64,000 nt of DNA from NCBI RefSeq assembly GCF_004216475.1, contig NZ_CP022303.1, positions 682,001 to 746,000 on the forward strand, read 5' to 3'. Below are positions 9,258 through 19,059 of the stretch, one piece after another. Each line of letters opens with the position of its first letter. Position 1 is the stretch's first letter. The DNA is from Thalassococcus sp. S3. Its GTDB lineage: Bacteria; Pseudomonadota; Alphaproteobacteria; Rhodobacterales; Rhodobacteraceae. The notes under the pieces are model-generated. The model did no database searches. It worked only from the letters and a program-made list of their open reading frames with translations, and was not told where the DNA came from. Position numbers and translations under genes: made by a program.

Positions 9258-10829
9258 ATGAAACGATTGACTTTAACCGCCGCTGTTGCGCTTGCTCTGC
9301 CGGCTTTCGCGCAAGCGGCAGAGATCACCGTCGTGCGCGAGGTCGACAGCAACAATTACGACCCCCACCGCGCCGTGGCCCGCGCCGCCGCCGAGGTGTT
9401 GTTCATGCTCGGCGACACGCTCGTGTCGCTGAACCCCGACATGCAGACGATCGAGCCGGGCGTGGCCAAATCCTGGGAGGTGTCGGAAGATGGCCTGACC
9501 TACACCTTCAACCTGCGCGACGACGTCTATTTCTGCGATGGCAAGCAAATGACGGCGGAAGATGTCGCCTATTCCATCACCCGCTGGGTCGATCCCGAAA
9601 CGAAATCGCCCGTCGCCTGGCGCGCGGGGGATGTGGAAAGCGTGACGGCAGTCGATGAATTCACCGTCGAATACAAGCTGAGCGAGCCCTTCTCCGAACT
9701 GCTCTATCAGTTGACCCAATCCTTCGGCACCATCATCGATTCCGCCAATGTCGAGGCGCTGGGCGAAGACTTCGGCGTCTCCGGCTTCAACGGCTCCGGC
9801 CCGTTCTGCTGGGTCGAATGGACCCCGCGCGACAAGATGATCATCGAACGGCACGAGGCTTATACCTGGGGCGCGCCCTTCCACACCAATACCGGCCCCG
9901 CCAGCATGGAGCGGATCACCTGGCAGGTCGTACCCGAAGAAAACACCCGTACCGTTGCCGTCCTGACCGGCCAAAGCGAGATCACGCAATATGTCCCCGA
10001 CATCGCGCTGGCGCAGCTCCGCGCTGCGCCCACGGTCGAGGTCGTCCGTTCCGATCTGGCCTTCTGGACCTATTTCATGGGCTTCAAGATCGACAAGGAT
10101 ACCGTGTCGGACCCCGCCGTGAGGCAGGCGATCAACCTCGCTGTCGATCAGACCGCGATGGCCGAAGACCTCTTCTTCGGCGAAGTGGAGCCAGCCTATA
10201 GCTACGTCTCCCAAGGCGCACTCGACTGGAACACGGCGCTCGATGACACGCTGCTGACCTACGACCCGGAGGAGGCGAACCGCATCCTCGATGAGGCCGG
10301 GTGGGAACGTGGCTCAGACGGCGTGCGCAGCAAGGACGGTGTCCGGCTGGAGCCCATCGCCTATGTCTTTGCCGGATCCACCTGGGGCAAGATCTCGGAA
10401 TCCGTGCAGGCCTATCTGCGCGAGATTGGCGTGGCCATGGACATTCAGGCCTTCGACGCCACCGTCGCCTGGGGCCGTCTTGCCACGCAGGAGTTTGACA
10501 TGTTCGGGATGAGCTTTCCCTACGTCTCCTCCGGCGATGCGCTGAACCTCTACTTCCGGTCGGAAAACATGCCGACGCCCAATCGGATGAACTGGAACGA
10601 CGCGCAGACCGACGAGTTGCTGCAAGCGGGCAAGACCGCGCTCGACGATGCAACGCGTGCCGAAAGCTACGGCGCGGTGTTGGAGATCGTGCATGACGCC
10701 GCTGTCTGGCTGCCGCTCTATCACGAACCGATGGTCGTCGCACAATCGGCGGATCTGGAGACGGTCGTGCCGCACAACATCTACGGCGCCGGGCTCTACA
10801 AGGGTCTCGACCTCAAGTTCAAAGAGTAA
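9258..10829 (+). CDS. ABC transporter substrate-binding protein, family 5 (DppA type)
   Basis: A 523-residue periplasmic solute-binding protein of the SBP_bac_5 family. A signal peptide (MKRLTLTAAVALALPAFAQA, cleavage before AEITVVR) is clear. Family landmarks are GVAKSWEVSEDGLTYTFNLRDDVYF, MTAEDVAYSITRWVDP, and a Lys/Asp-rich ligand-binding lobe. Family members bind oligopeptides, opines or other amides, so the ligand cannot be named, but the flanking amidohydrolases suggest an amide- or ureide-type compound. A strong GC hairpin follows the stop codon and separates it from the next gene, a common way to keep binding-protein mRNA abundant. Confidence 0.95.
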   Translation: MKRLTLTAAVALALPAFAQAAEITVVREVDSNNYDPHRAVARAAAEVLFMLGDTLVSLNPDMQTIEPGVAKSWEVSEDGLTYTFNLRDDVYFCDGKQMTAEDVAYSITRWVDPETKSPVAWRAGDVESVTAVDEFTVEYKLSEPFSELLYQLTQSFGTIIDSANVEALGEDFGVSGFNGSGPFCWVEWTPRDKMIIERHEAYTWGAPFHTNTGPASMERITWQVVPEENTRTVAVLTGQSEITQYVPDIALAQLRAAPTVEVVRSDLAFWTYFMGFKIDKDTVSDPAVRQAINLAVDQTAMAEDLFFGEVEPAYSYVSQGALDWNTALDDTLLTYDPEEANRILDEAGWERGSDGVRSKDGVRLEPIAYVFAGSTWGKISESVQAYLREIGVAMDIQAFDATVAWGRLATQEFDMFGMSFPYVSSGDALNLYFRSENMPTPNRMNWNDAQTDELLQAGKTALDDATRAESYGAVLEIVHDAAVWLPLYHEPMVVAQSADLETVVPHNIYGAGLYKGLDLKFKE

Positions 10830-10836
10830 CGCCCGC

Positions 10837-10862
10837 GCAGGGCCGCTTGCCTGCGGCCCTGC
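10837..10862 (+). terminator. Intercistronic hairpin after the substrate-binding protein gene
   Basis: A perfect 10-base-pair stem GCAGGGCCGC/GCGGCCCTGC with a six-base loop starts seven bases after the stop codon. There is no U-tract, and the next gene follows on the same strand, so it is more likely an mRNA-stabilising or attenuating hairpin than a full terminator. Confidence 0.6.
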
Positions 10863-10892
10863 CTTACCCAGATTGCCCGGAGGTCCCCATCC

Positions 10893-12323
10893 ATGCCCGT
10901 TACCGTCATTCGCAATGCCGCCTGGATCGTCGCCCATGAGGCAGGCGCGCATACCTACCTCAAGGACGGCGATGTCGCCTTTGAAGGGGACAAGATCATC
11001 CATGTCGGCGGCACATATGACGGCACGGCGGATGTCGAAATTGACGGGCGCGACCGGCTGGTCTCCCCCGGTCTGGTCAACATCCACTCGCACCCCTCGT
11101 CCGAGGCGATGAACAAGGGCATGCTGGACGAATTGGGCAGCCCCAAGCTGGGTATGTCCTCCCTTTACGAATTCATGCCGCTCTTCCGCCCCGATGACGA
11201 AGGCCGCCAAGCCTGTGTCGAGGTCACCTATAGCGAGCTTTTGCTGTCCGGCGTCACGACCCTCGTGGACCTGTCGGTTGCCTGGGACGGTTGGCTCGAC
11301 ACTTTCGCCGCCTCCGGCCTGCGCGGTGTGGTCTCGCCGATGTACCGCTCCGCCCGCTGGTATACCGACAACGGCAGCACCGTCTCCTACGAATGGGACG
11401 ATGCGGCGGGCCGTGCCGATATGGACGCCGCCTTGGCTCTGATCGACGCCGCCGCAGCTCATCCTTCGGGTCGGCTGTCCGGTATGGTCTCCCCGTCGCA
11501 GATCGACACCTGTACGCCGGATCTCATCCGCGACAGTTTCGCCGCCGCGCAGGAGAAGGGTCTACCCTTCCAGATCCACGCCGCCCAATCGGTCGTGGAA
11601 TTCAACGAGATCACCCGCCGTCATGGCCGTACCCCTCTGGAATGGCTCGACGATCTGGGCGTTCTGGCGCAGGGCGCCATCATCGGCCACGGGATTTTTC
11701 TCAACGATTACGACATGGTCTACTGGCCGGAGGCGAACGACTTCGCCCTGCTGCAGGACAGTGGCGTCGCGGTCGCCCATTGCCCGACCGTCTTTCAACG
11801 CCGGGGCATCACCATGAACACCGTCGGGCGCTATATTCGCGGCGGGGTGCCTCTGGGCATCGGCACCGACACCTACCCCCACAACATGCTCGAAGAGTTG
11901 CGCAATGCGCTGTATCTCAGCCGCGTCACCTCTCGAAACGCCTATGACCTGCGCACCAGCCACATCTTCGACGCCGCCACGACCGGAGGTGCCGCGATCC
12001 TGGGCCGCGACGACATCGGCAAGCTGGCCGTGGGTGCCAAGGCCGACCTCTTCATGGCCGATATCACCGCGCCTTCCATGCGCCCGCTCCGTGATCCCCT
12101 GCGCTCGCTGATCTACGTCGCGGGTGAGCGGGCGGTGCGCGATGTGTTCGTCGACGGGCGCCACGTCGTCGTCGACGGCACCGTTCAGGCCTTTGATCTG
12201 CCCGACGCGCTGGCCCGGCTGGAGGCTGCGCAACGCCGCGCCGAAGAGGCTTTCCGGGGCCTCGATTTCGCCGACCGGCGGCATGATGAGGCCTCGCCCT
12301 ATGTCTACGCTCTCGACGCATGA
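10893..12323 (+). CDS. Amidohydrolase family protein, TRZ/ATZ type
   Basis: A 476-residue metal-dependent hydrolase of the cytosine deaminase/chlorohydrolase (TRZ/ATZ) branch. The beta-sandwich start (VTVIRNAAWIVAHE) leads to HxH at residues 65-67 (NIHSHPS). Later ligands are in PFQIHAAQSVVEF and GHGIFLNDYD, and the catalytic Asp is in IGTDTYPHNMLEE. The family deaminates or dechlorinates heterocycles and opens cyclic amidines. The gene lies between binding protein and ATPases of the same importer, so its substrate is probably the imported compound or its first product. A GGAGG ribosome site precedes the ATG; its stop overlaps the ATPase gene (ATGA). Confidence 0.88.
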   Translation: MPVTVIRNAAWIVAHEAGAHTYLKDGDVAFEGDKIIHVGGTYDGTADVEIDGRDRLVSPGLVNIHSHPSSEAMNKGMLDELGSPKLGMSSLYEFMPLFRPDDEGRQACVEVTYSELLLSGVTTLVDLSVAWDGWLDTFAASGLRGVVSPMYRSARWYTDNGSTVSYEWDDAAGRADMDAALALIDAAAAHPSGRLSGMVSPSQIDTCTPDLIRDSFAAAQEKGLPFQIHAAQSVVEFNEITRRHGRTPLEWLDDLGVLAQGAIIGHGIFLNDYDMVYWPEANDFALLQDSGVAVAHCPTVFQRRGITMNTVGRYIRGGVPLGIGTDTYPHNMLEELRNALYLSRVTSRNAYDLRTSHIFDAATTGGAAILGRDDIGKLAVGAKADLFMADITAPSMRPLRDPLRSLIYVAGERAVRDVFVDGRHVVVDGTVQAFDLPDALARLEAAQRRAEEAFRGLDFADRRHDEASPYVYALDA

Positions 12324-13336
12324 AGATGGAGGAGGTGGATATCGAGGCCACAACCGAACCGCTGCTGAGGGTCGAGGACCTCGCCGTCGAATTCCATGTC
12401 AGCGGCACCGTCCAGCGCGCCTTGCAGAGCGTCAGCCTGACCCTCCAGCGCGGTCGCACGCTGGGCCTCGTGGGCGAATCCGGTTGCGGCAAAAGCGTCA
12501 CCTCCCTGTCGATCATGCGGCTATTGCCCCAGCCGCCAGGGCATTACGCGGGCGGGCGCATCCTGCTCGAAGGGCGCGACCTGCTCAGCCTGCCCGAGCG
12601 TGAGATGCGCGCCCTGCGCGGCGGGCGGATCGGGATGATCTTTCAGGAACCGATGACCTCGCTCAACCCGGTCTATACCTGCGGCGAGCAAATCGTCGAA
12701 AGCCTGTCGGTGCATTCCGGCCTCGCGCCCAAGGCCGCGATGGAGCGCGCGGTTGAACTCCTCGACCTCGTGGGCCTGCCGTCCCCGCGCGAACGCGCGC
12801 ATGACTACCCGCATCAACTCAGCGGTGGGCAGCGTCAGCGCGTGATGATCGCTCTGGCGCTCGCAAACGATCCCGACCTGCTGATTGCGGATGAGCCGAC
12901 AACCGCACTTGATGTCACGATCCAGGCCCAGATCCTCGACCTGATGACCGATCTGCGCGAACGCACCGGCGCCGCCGTCCTGCTGGTGACCCACGATCTG
13001 GGCGTCGTGGCCCAGACCTGCGACGACGTGGTCGTGATGTATGCCGGCGGCGTGGTCGAACAGGCGCCGACCACTGCTCTTTTTGCCGACCCCCAGCATC
13101 CCTACACGATCGGCCTGATGGCCGCCGTACCGCGCATTGACGCCATCGTGGACCGGCTCTCCACCATCGCAGGTTCCGTCCCGCCGCCCTGGATCAAGCT
13201 CGACGGGTGCCGCTTCGCCTCTCGCTGCCCGCTCGCCGACGACCGCTGCCGCAGCGCCGTGCCGCCCCTGCGCGAGATCGGCCCCGATCACGCCGTCGCC
13301 TGCTGGCATGCGCCCATTGAGGAGGCCGCGTCATGA
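12320..13336 (+). CDS. Peptide/opine ABC transporter ATPase, DppD/OppD type
   Basis: A 338-residue ATPase. Walker A is GESGCGKS, the ABC signature [16 protein letters not shown], Walker [13 protein letters not shown], and the switch His is in [10 protein letters not shown]. The C-terminal oligopeptide/dipeptide extension contains the Cys-rich [12 protein letters not shown] element typical of this subfamily, which may bind an Fe-S cluster. It pairs with the next gene to power the two permeases at 7398-9220. It overlaps both neighbours by four bases. Confidence 0.95.
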   Translation: MKMEEVDIEATTEPLLRVEDLAVEFHVSGTVQRALQSVSLTLQRGRTLGLVGESGCGKSVTSLSIMRLLPQPPGHYAGGRILLEGRDLLSLPEREMRALRGGRIGMIFQEPMTSLNPVYTCGEQIVESLSVHSGLAPKAAMERAVELLDLVGLPSPRERAHDYPHQLSGGQRQRVMIALALANDPDLLIADEPTTALDVTIQAQILDLMTDLRERTGAAVLLVTHDLGVVAQTCDDVVVMYAGGVVEQAPTTALFADPQHPYTIGLMAAVPRIDAIVDRLSTIAGSVPPPWIKLDGCRFASRCPLADDRCRSAVPPLREIGPDHAVACWHAPIEEAAS

Positions 13337-14403
13337 GTGCCATGCTCGAAGTGCGCAGCCTGACCAAGCACTTTCCCGTCCGCCGGGGCCTTCTGCGCCG
13401 TGTCGTCGGCCATGTGCAGGCGGTCAACGACGTCAGCTTTGACGTGAACGAGGGGGAAACCCTCGCCATCGTCGGCGAATCCGGTTGCGGCAAGTCCACC
13501 ATCGGGCGCACCGTTCTGCGGCTGGTGGAGGCGACCAATGGCTCCGTCCGTCTGGACGGAGAGCAGATCCTCAACCTGCCCACCGACGCCATGCGTGATC
13601 TGCGGCGCAAGATGCAGATCATCTTCCAAGACCCGTTCGGCTCCCTCAACCCGCGCATGACCGTGGCCGAGACGCTGGCCGAACCGCTCCTCCTCCATGG
13701 TCTCGCTACGCCTGACAATGTCGATGAGAAAGTCAGGGAGCTTCTGCGCACCTGCGGCCTCTCCAGCTTCCACGCCCCGCGCTATCCGCATGAGTTTTCC
13801 GGCGGCCAGCGCCAGCGCGTGGGCATTGCCAGGGCGCTTGCCACGCGTCCGCGCCTGATCGTCTGTGACGAGCCCGTCTCCGCCCTCGATGTCAGCGTGC
13901 AGGCGCAGATCGTGAACCTGCTTCAGGACCTTCAGGCGCAATTCGGCATCGGCTATATCTTCATCAGTCACGATCTTGCTGTCGTCCGTCACATGGCTGC
14001 CCGTGTCGCGGTCGTCTACCTGGGCCGTATCGTCGAGGAAGCAACTGCCGAAGCGCTCTTTGCCGGCCCCCGTCATCCCTACACCCTTAGCCTGATCGCC
14101 GCCGCACCGCGCCCCGATCCGACCATCCGGGAAGAGAGCAAGCCGGTGCAGGGCGACGCCCCCAGCGCGCTCGCGCCGCCCTCCGGCTGTGCCTTCCACC
14201 CCCGTTGCCCCATGGCGCGGGATATCTGCCGCACTGACCGCCCTGAATTGCGCACGCTTGGCGCCACGCGCGTGGCCTGTCATTTTGCCGAAGAGGTCGC
14301 GCCCGAGATCGGCGCACCTCAGCCAACGGCCACAGCGCCGCGCCTGCAACGCCGTCTGGACGTTTTGCAGGGCGCGGCCCTCAAGGAGCAGAGTGCGACA
14401 TGA
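13333..14403 (+). CDS. Peptide/opine ABC transporter ATPase, DppF/OppF type
   Basis: A 356-residue partner ATPase. It shows Walker A (GESGCGKS), [14 protein letters not shown] (a DppF-type feature), signature [16 protein letters not shown], Walker [13 protein letters not shown], and the C-terminal [14 protein letters not shown] cysteine motif. It completes a five-component importer with the genes at 7398, 8336, 9258 and 12320. The C-terminus is longer than usual (about 40 residues, Pro/Ala-rich). Its stop overlaps the ThDP enzyme gene by ATGA. Confidence 0.95.
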   Translation: MSAMLEVRSLTKHFPVRRGLLRRVVGHVQAVNDVSFDVNEGETLAIVGESGCGKSTIGRTVLRLVEATNGSVRLDGEQILNLPTDAMRDLRRKMQIIFQDPFGSLNPRMTVAETLAEPLLLHGLATPDNVDEKVRELLRTCGLSSFHAPRYPHEFSGGQRQRVGIARALATRPRLIVCDEPVSALDVSVQAQIVNLLQDLQAQFGIGYIFISHDLAVVRHMAARVAVVYLGRIVEEATAEALFAGPRHPYTLSLIAAAPRPDPTIREESKPVQGDAPSALAPPSGCAFHPRCPMARDICRTDRPELRTLGATRVACHFAEEVAPEIGAPQPTATAPRLQRRLDVLQGAALKEQSAT

Positions 14404-15959
14404 AAGACCAACCCCCCATGAACGGCGCCGAAAGCGTGGTGCGCAGCCTGCACGGCGCCGGCGTGGAGATCTGCTTTGCCAATCCCGGCACGTCCGAGAT
14501 GCAGTTCGTCGATGCCCTCGACCGCACCGGCTGCCTGCGCTGCGTGCTGGGCCTTTTCGAAGGGGCCGTAACCGGCGCCGCTGACGGCTATGCGCGCATG
14601 GCGCGCAAGCCTGCCGTGACGTTGCTGCACCTTGCGCCCGGCCTCTCGAACGCGGCGGCCAATATGCACAATGCCCGCAAGGCCCGCACGCCGATGATCA
14701 ACCTTGTGGGCGACCATGCCCTGCGCCACCGCCAGTATGACGCGCCGCTCACCGCGGATGTCGAAGGCGCCGCGCGGCCCTTCAGCGATTGGGTGCGCAC
14801 CGCGATGACGCCCGGCCAGTTCGCCGCCGATGCGATGGACGCCTTTGCCGCCGCCACGGCAAAGCCCGGCGCGATTGCCACACTCATCGCGCCGGCCGAT
14901 GTGGGATGGGATGCGGGGGGCGTGCTCGCCCCACCTCCTCCGCCGCCCGTCAGCGCAGCCCCCGATGAGGCGGCGCTGACGGATGCGGTGCGCGCTTTGG
15001 GGGCGGACGGTCCCACTGTCTTCCTGGTCGGTGGGTCCGTACTGGAAGACCCCGATGCGCTGGCGCTTCTGCACGGCATCGCCGCGCGGACGGGTGCCGA
15101 TCTTCTGGCGCCCACGTCCAACCGGCGGATCGAACGGGGCAGGGGCCGCGCCGGCATCCCCCGCATTCCTTATGCCATCGACCTCGCGCTTGACACGTTG
15201 AAGACTTACAAGACCGCGATCCTTGTCGAAGCCATGCCCCCCGTGGGCTTTTTCGCATATCCCGGTCGCCCCAGCCTGCTGCTGCCGGAGGATTGTGAGG
15301 TCCTCACCCTCTCTGGTCTCGACGGCGACGGGCCCGGCACTGTCGCGGCCCTCGCCGACCGTCTCGGCGCCCCGGCTGTCACACCTGCGGATGCACCGCT
15401 TCCCGCACCTCCGTCACCTGGGGCGATCACGCCCGAGACCGTCGCCGCCGCCGTGGCCGCGGCGATGCCCGAGAACGCCATCGTCGTTGACGAGAGCATC
15501 ACATCTGGCCGTGCCATCTATGACACCACCGCCGGATGCAGCCCGCATTCCTGGCTGGCGATCACCGGCGGCGCCATCGGCATCGGACCCCCGCTCGCCG
15601 CCGGTGCCGCCTGCGCTGCGCCCGACCGTCCGGTCATCACCCTTCAGGCCGATGGCTCCGCCATGTACACGATCCAGGCGCTCTGGACCCAGGCGCGGGA
15701 GAACCTGAACGTCACCACCGTGATCTTCGCCAACCGCACTTACCAGATCCTCAAGCACGAGCTTTTCAACGTCGGCGCCAATCCGGGCCGCTCCGCGCTC
15801 GACATGCTGGACCTCGACCGTCCGACGCTCGATTTCGTCTCCCTCGCCAAGGGTATGGGCGTGCCCGGCATACGGGTGGAGGACGTGCATGAGCTGTTCA
15901 AGGCGCTGCAATCCGCAGCACAGGAGCCCGGCCCCTTCCTGATCGAAGCGGTCATGTAA
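14400..15959 (+). CDS. Thiamine diphosphate-dependent enzyme, acetolactate synthase/benzoylformate decarboxylase-like
   Basis: A 519-residue ThDP enzyme with three domains. The N-terminal PYR domain holds the catalytic Glu region (CFANPGTSEMQFVDAL and LGLFEGAVTGAADGYARM). A middle domain occupies about residues 190-320. The C-terminal PP domain contains QADGSAMYTIQALWTQA...NRTYQIL, which coordinates Mg and ThDP. It lacks the usual extended FAD-domain signature of true acetolactate synthase, and no small subunit is nearby, so it may be a 2-oxoacid decarboxylase or carboligase. It is translationally coupled to the importer ATPase gene, which places it in the catabolic pathway; its substrate is unknown. 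Confidence 0.85.
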   Translation: MKDQPPMNGAESVVRSLHGAGVEICFANPGTSEMQFVDALDRTGCLRCVLGLFEGAVTGAADGYARMARKPAVTLLHLAPGLSNAAANMHNARKARTPMINLVGDHALRHRQYDAPLTADVEGAARPFSDWVRTAMTPGQFAADAMDAFAAATAKPGAIATLIAPADVGWDAGGVLAPPPPPPVSAAPDEAALTDAVRALGADGPTVFLVGGSVLEDPDALALLHGIAARTGADLLAPTSNRRIERGRGRAGIPRIPYAIDLALDTLKTYKTAILVEAMPPVGFFAYPGRPSLLLPEDCEVLTLSGLDGDGPGTVAALADRLGAPAVTPADAPLPAPPSPGAITPETVAAAVAAAMPENAIVVDESITSGRAIYDTTAGCSPHSWLAITGGAIGIGPPLAAGAACAAPDRPVITLQADGSAMYTIQALWTQARENLNVTTVIFANRTYQILKHELFNVGANPGRSALDMLDLDRPTLDFVSLAKGMGVPGIRVEDVHELFKALQSAAQEPGPFLIEAVM

Positions 15960-16089
15960 GCGAAAGAAAAAACATAGGCAGAAGCTATGATGTCATCCGA
16001 ACTTAAATCAAAAAACTATCAATTTTGCTAGGTCCTCGGCCCTCTCCCTTTTAGCCTGTCGGGGGGAGGGACGATGTTAGGAGTTGAGT

Positions 16090-16929
16090 ATGATACCATC
16101 ATTGAAATGGGGCGCGCTCGCCGCCGCCCTGACCCTCTCTGCGCCCGCGCTGGCCGAGACCAAGACCTTTAACGTCGCCCTCGACGGCACATTCGCCCCC
16201 CATGCCATGCCCAGCCTCAGCGGCGGTGTCGAAGGGTTCAACGTGGATCTCGCCAACGAGATCGGTGCCCGGATGGGGGCTGAGATGAACATCGTCGCCA
16301 CGCAATTCTCTGGCATCCTCCCGGCGCTTGCGGCGGGGACGTACGATTTCGTGGTGGCCCCCGTCACCATCACCGAGGAACGTGCGGAGAACCTCCTGTT
16401 TTCCGAAGGCTACCTGAACACCGACTTCCAGTTTGTCATTGCCGCCGACGCGCCCGACATCACCGATCTGGCGGAGCTTGAAGGGCAGGTGATCGCCGTC
16501 AACAAGGGCTCTGTCTACGACAATTGGGCCCGCGGGCTGGCCGAGGAGATCGGCTGGACCGTCGAAAGCTATGGCACCAACAGCGACGCGGTGCAGGCGG
16601 TCGTGTCAGGCCGCGCCTTTGCCAATGTCGCGGGCAACACCGTTTCGGCCTGGGCGACCAAGCAGAACCCGGCGATCAAGCTCAGCTATCTGCATTCCAC
16701 CGGGCTCGTCTGGGGCATGCCCTTCCGCAAAGGCGATGAGGATCTGCGCGCCGAGGTCGAGGCGATCATCGAATGCATGAAGATCGACGGCACCATCGCC
16801 GCGCTCAGCGAGAAATGGTTCGGCGCAGCCCCCGCCGAAGGCTCCGCCGCCGTCACGCCCGTCGCGGGCTTCGGACAACCGGGCTTTGCCGGATATCTGG
16901 ACAATGGTCATACACCAGCCTGCAACTGA
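16090..16929 (+). CDS. Amino acid-type ABC transporter substrate-binding protein
   Basis: A 279-residue periplasmic binding protein of family 3 (SBP_bac_3). It has a signal peptide ([22 protein letters not shown]) followed by [44 protein letters not shown] and the C-terminal [16 protein letters not shown] motif. The ATG at 16090 follows AGGAG by six bases; a TTG six bases upstream is rejected. The 130-base gap upstream is AT-rich with respect to its neighbours and may carry an internal promoter. It works with the next three genes as a second importer, probably for an amino acid or a small N-carbamoyl or hydantoin derivative. Confidence 0.93.
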   Translation: MIPSLKWGALAAALTLSAPALAETKTFNVALDGTFAPHAMPSLSGGVEGFNVDLANEIGARMGAEMNIVATQFSGILPALAAGTYDFVVAPVTITEERAENLLFSEGYLNTDFQFVIAADAPDITDLAELEGQVIAVNKGSVYDNWARGLAEEIGWTVESYGTNSDAVQAVVSGRAFANVAGNTVSAWATKQNPAIKLSYLHSTGLVWGMPFRKGDEDLRAEVEAIIECMKIDGTIAALSEKWFGAAPAEGSAAVTPVAGFGQPGFAGYLDNGHTPACN

Positions 16930-16930
16930 G

Positions 16931-17698
16931 ATGACGCAGACCGCGCAGGGCGCCGTGGCCCCGCCCACGCTGACGGTGCGCGGCCTGCGCAAATCCTTTG
17001 GGTCCGAGGAGGTGCTCAAGGGCATCGACCTCACCGTTGCGCGCAGCGAGTTGGTCTTTGTCCTCGGCCCCTCCGGCTCTGGCAAATCCACCATGCTGCG
17101 CTGTTGCAACCGGCTGGAGGAACCCGATGCGGGTGAAATCACGCTGGAGGGCGACCCGGTCACCGGTCCCAAGGTTGATCTCAACCAACTCCGCCTGCGG
17201 ATGGGTATGGTCTTTCAGGCCTTCAACCTCTACCCGCATCTTTCGGCCCTCAGCAATGTCACGCTGGCCCTGCGCAAGGTCCGCCGCCTGCCACGCGCCG
17301 AGGCCGAAGCGCGTGGCCTCGACGCACTCGACCGCGTAGGCCTCAAGTCCAAGGCCGGCAGCTATCCCACGCAGCTTTCCGGCGGACAGCAGCAGCGCGT
17401 AGCCATCGCCCGCGCTTTGGCATTGGAGCCCTCCGTGATGCTGTTTGATGAGCCAACTTCGGCGCTGGATCCGGAGCTTGTCGGCGACGTGCTGGCCGTC
17501 ATGCAGGACATGAAGGCGCAGGGCATGACGATGCTTGTCGTCAGCCACGAGATGAAGTTTGCCCGCGACGCCGCCGACCGCGTGATCTTCATGGATGCCG
17601 GCCGCATCGTGGAGGAGGGGACGCCCGAGCAGATCTTCGAAACCCCGCAACATCAGCGCACCCAGACCTTTCTGGCGCGCTTTTCCGGGCAGGGCTGA
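16931..17698 (+). CDS. Polar amino acid-type ABC transporter ATPase
   Basis: A 255-residue GlnQ/HisP-type ATPase. It has Walker A ([13 protein letters not shown]), the Q-loop in [13 protein letters not shown], signature [16 protein letters not shown], Walker [17 protein letters not shown] and the switch region [20 protein letters not shown]. The last motif is typical of the polar amino acid uptake (PAAT) family. The ATG at 16931 lies one base after the binding-protein stop. An upstream in-frame ATG at 16886 lies within that gene and is rejected. Confidence 0.96.
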   Translation: MTQTAQGAVAPPTLTVRGLRKSFGSEEVLKGIDLTVARSELVFVLGPSGSGKSTMLRCCNRLEEPDAGEITLEGDPVTGPKVDLNQLRLRMGMVFQAFNLYPHLSALSNVTLALRKVRRLPRAEAEARGLDALDRVGLKSKAGSYPTQLSGGQQQRVAIARALALEPSVMLFDEPTSALDPELVGDVLAVMQDMKAQGMTMLVVSHEMKFARDAADRVIFMDAGRIVEEGTPEQIFETPQHQRTQTFLARFSGQG

Positions 17699-17699
17699 G

Positions 17700-18374
17700 G
17701 TGGAGGCGTTTCTCGACACCTTCTTCAACGGCGCCGTGCTCGCCCGCTATGCGCCGTCGATCCTGCAAGGGGTCTGGGTCACCGTGCTTCTATCGGGGCT
17801 GATCGTGATCAGCGGCATCGCCGGGGGCGCCGCCTTGGCCTGCCTGCGTGCCTACCGCATCCGCCCGCTTTCCGCGCTGATCGTCGTCTATGCCGACATC
17901 TTCCGGGCGCTCCCGCCGCTCGTTCTGATCCTGCTCGTGTTCTTCGGCCTGCCGAACCTTGGCATTCTCCTCTCCAGCTTCACGGTCCTCTACCTGATCC
18001 TCACCCTCGTGCTCGCCGCCTTCGCGGAGGAGATCGTTTGGGCCGGGATCACCGCCGTCCCCAAAGGCCAGTGGGAGGCGTCCCGCTCCACCGGGCTTGG
18101 CTTCACCCAGACGCTCATCTGGGTCGTGCTGCCACAGGCTGTGCGCATGGTCATCCCACCCATCACGAACCGGGCCATCGCCATCACCAAGATGACCGCC
18201 CTCGGCATGGTGATCGGCGTGCCCGACATCCTCGGCCAGGCCACCACGGCGCAAAGCTTCTCCGCCAACGCCTCCCCCCTGATGCTCGCAGCCATCGCGT
18301 ATGTCCTTCTTTTCCTGCCGCTGGTGATCTTCTCCCGCTGGCTTGAGACGCGCTTTGCGGCGCCGGGGGTGTGA
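17700..18374 (+). CDS. Amino acid-type ABC transporter permease (first)
   Basis: A 224-residue PAAT/HisM-type permease with about five membrane helices. The GTG start at 17700 (VEAFLDTFFNGAV) follows the ATPase stop at once and gives the same N-terminus as the paralogous next permease (MEAILTQFFNVEI). The coupling region is IPKGQWEAS-like: ITAVPKGQWEASRSTGLGFTQ followed by VVLPQAVRMVIPPITNRAIAI. It forms a heterodimer with the next gene product. Confidence 0.93.
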   Translation: MEAFLDTFFNGAVLARYAPSILQGVWVTVLLSGLIVISGIAGGAALACLRAYRIRPLSALIVVYADIFRALPPLVLILLVFFGLPNLGILLSSFTVLYLILTLVLAAFAEEIVWAGITAVPKGQWEASRSTGLGFTQTLIWVVLPQAVRMVIPPITNRAIAITKMTALGMVIGVPDILGQATTAQSFSANASPLMLAAIAYVLLFLPLVIFSRWLETRFAAPGV

Positions 18375-18375
18375 G

Positions 18376-19041
18376 ATGGAGGCGATCCTCACCCAGTTCT
18401 TCAATGTCGAGATCATGATGAAGGCCCTGCCCTTGGTCCTTCAGGGGCTGGGCATCACGCTCCTGATCTGCGTGGTCGTGATCCCCCTCGGTCTGATCGG
18501 TGGCCTTCTCGCCGCGCTCGCCTCCGTCTCCCAAAACCGGGCCCTGCGCTGGTCGGCCATCGCTTTTGTCGATCTCTTCCGCGCGCTCCCGCCTCTGGTC
18601 CTTCTGATCTTCATCTATGCCGGTCTGCCCTTCGCGGGCCTCAGCCTCTCGCCCTTTGCTGCTGTTGCCATCGGCTTCTTCCTGAACAACTCCGCCTATT
18701 TCGCCGAGATCTTCCGGGCGGGCCTCCTGTCCGTCCACAAGGGACAGACCGAAGCCGCCCGCTCCACCGGTCTCAGCCAGACCCAGACCCTGATCCACGT
18801 TGTCCTGCCACAAGCCACGCGCAACGTGCTGCCCGATCTCATGTCCAACGTGGTCGAGGTGATCAAGCTCACCTCCCTCGCTTCGGTCGTGTCTTTGGGC
18901 GAGATGCTTCATGCCGCGGGCCTCGTGCGCTCGCTCACCTATAACGCGTCGCCGCTGGTGCTGGCCGCCGGGATCTACCTCGCGCTGCTCTGGCCGCTGG
19001 TCCGGCTGATCAGCCGGTTCGAGCGACGCATCGCAAGTTGA
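18376..19041 (+). CDS. Amino acid-type ABC transporter permease (second)
   Basis: A 221-residue permease paralogous to the preceding gene. It has a membrane-spanning N-terminus (LPLVLQGLGITLLICVVVIPLG), IFRALPPL-like VDLFRALPPLVLLIF, and the coupling loop SVHKGQTEAARSTGLSQTQTLIHVVLPQATRNVLPDLMSN. The start at 18376 follows the previous stop by one base; an in-frame ATG at 18343 is inside the previous gene. With genes 16090-18374 it completes a four-gene PAAT importer immediately before the carbamoylase. Confidence 0.94.
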   Translation: MEAILTQFFNVEIMMKALPLVLQGLGITLLICVVVIPLGLIGGLLAALASVSQNRALRWSAIAFVDLFRALPPLVLLIFIYAGLPFAGLSLSPFAAVAIGFFLNNSAYFAEIFRAGLLSVHKGQTEAARSTGLSQTQTLIHVVLPQATRNVLPDLMSNVVEVIKLTSLASVVSLGEMLHAAGLVRSLTYNASPLVLAAGIYLALLWPLVRLISRFERRIAS

Positions 19042-19059
19042 GACAAGGAAAGGAACGCC

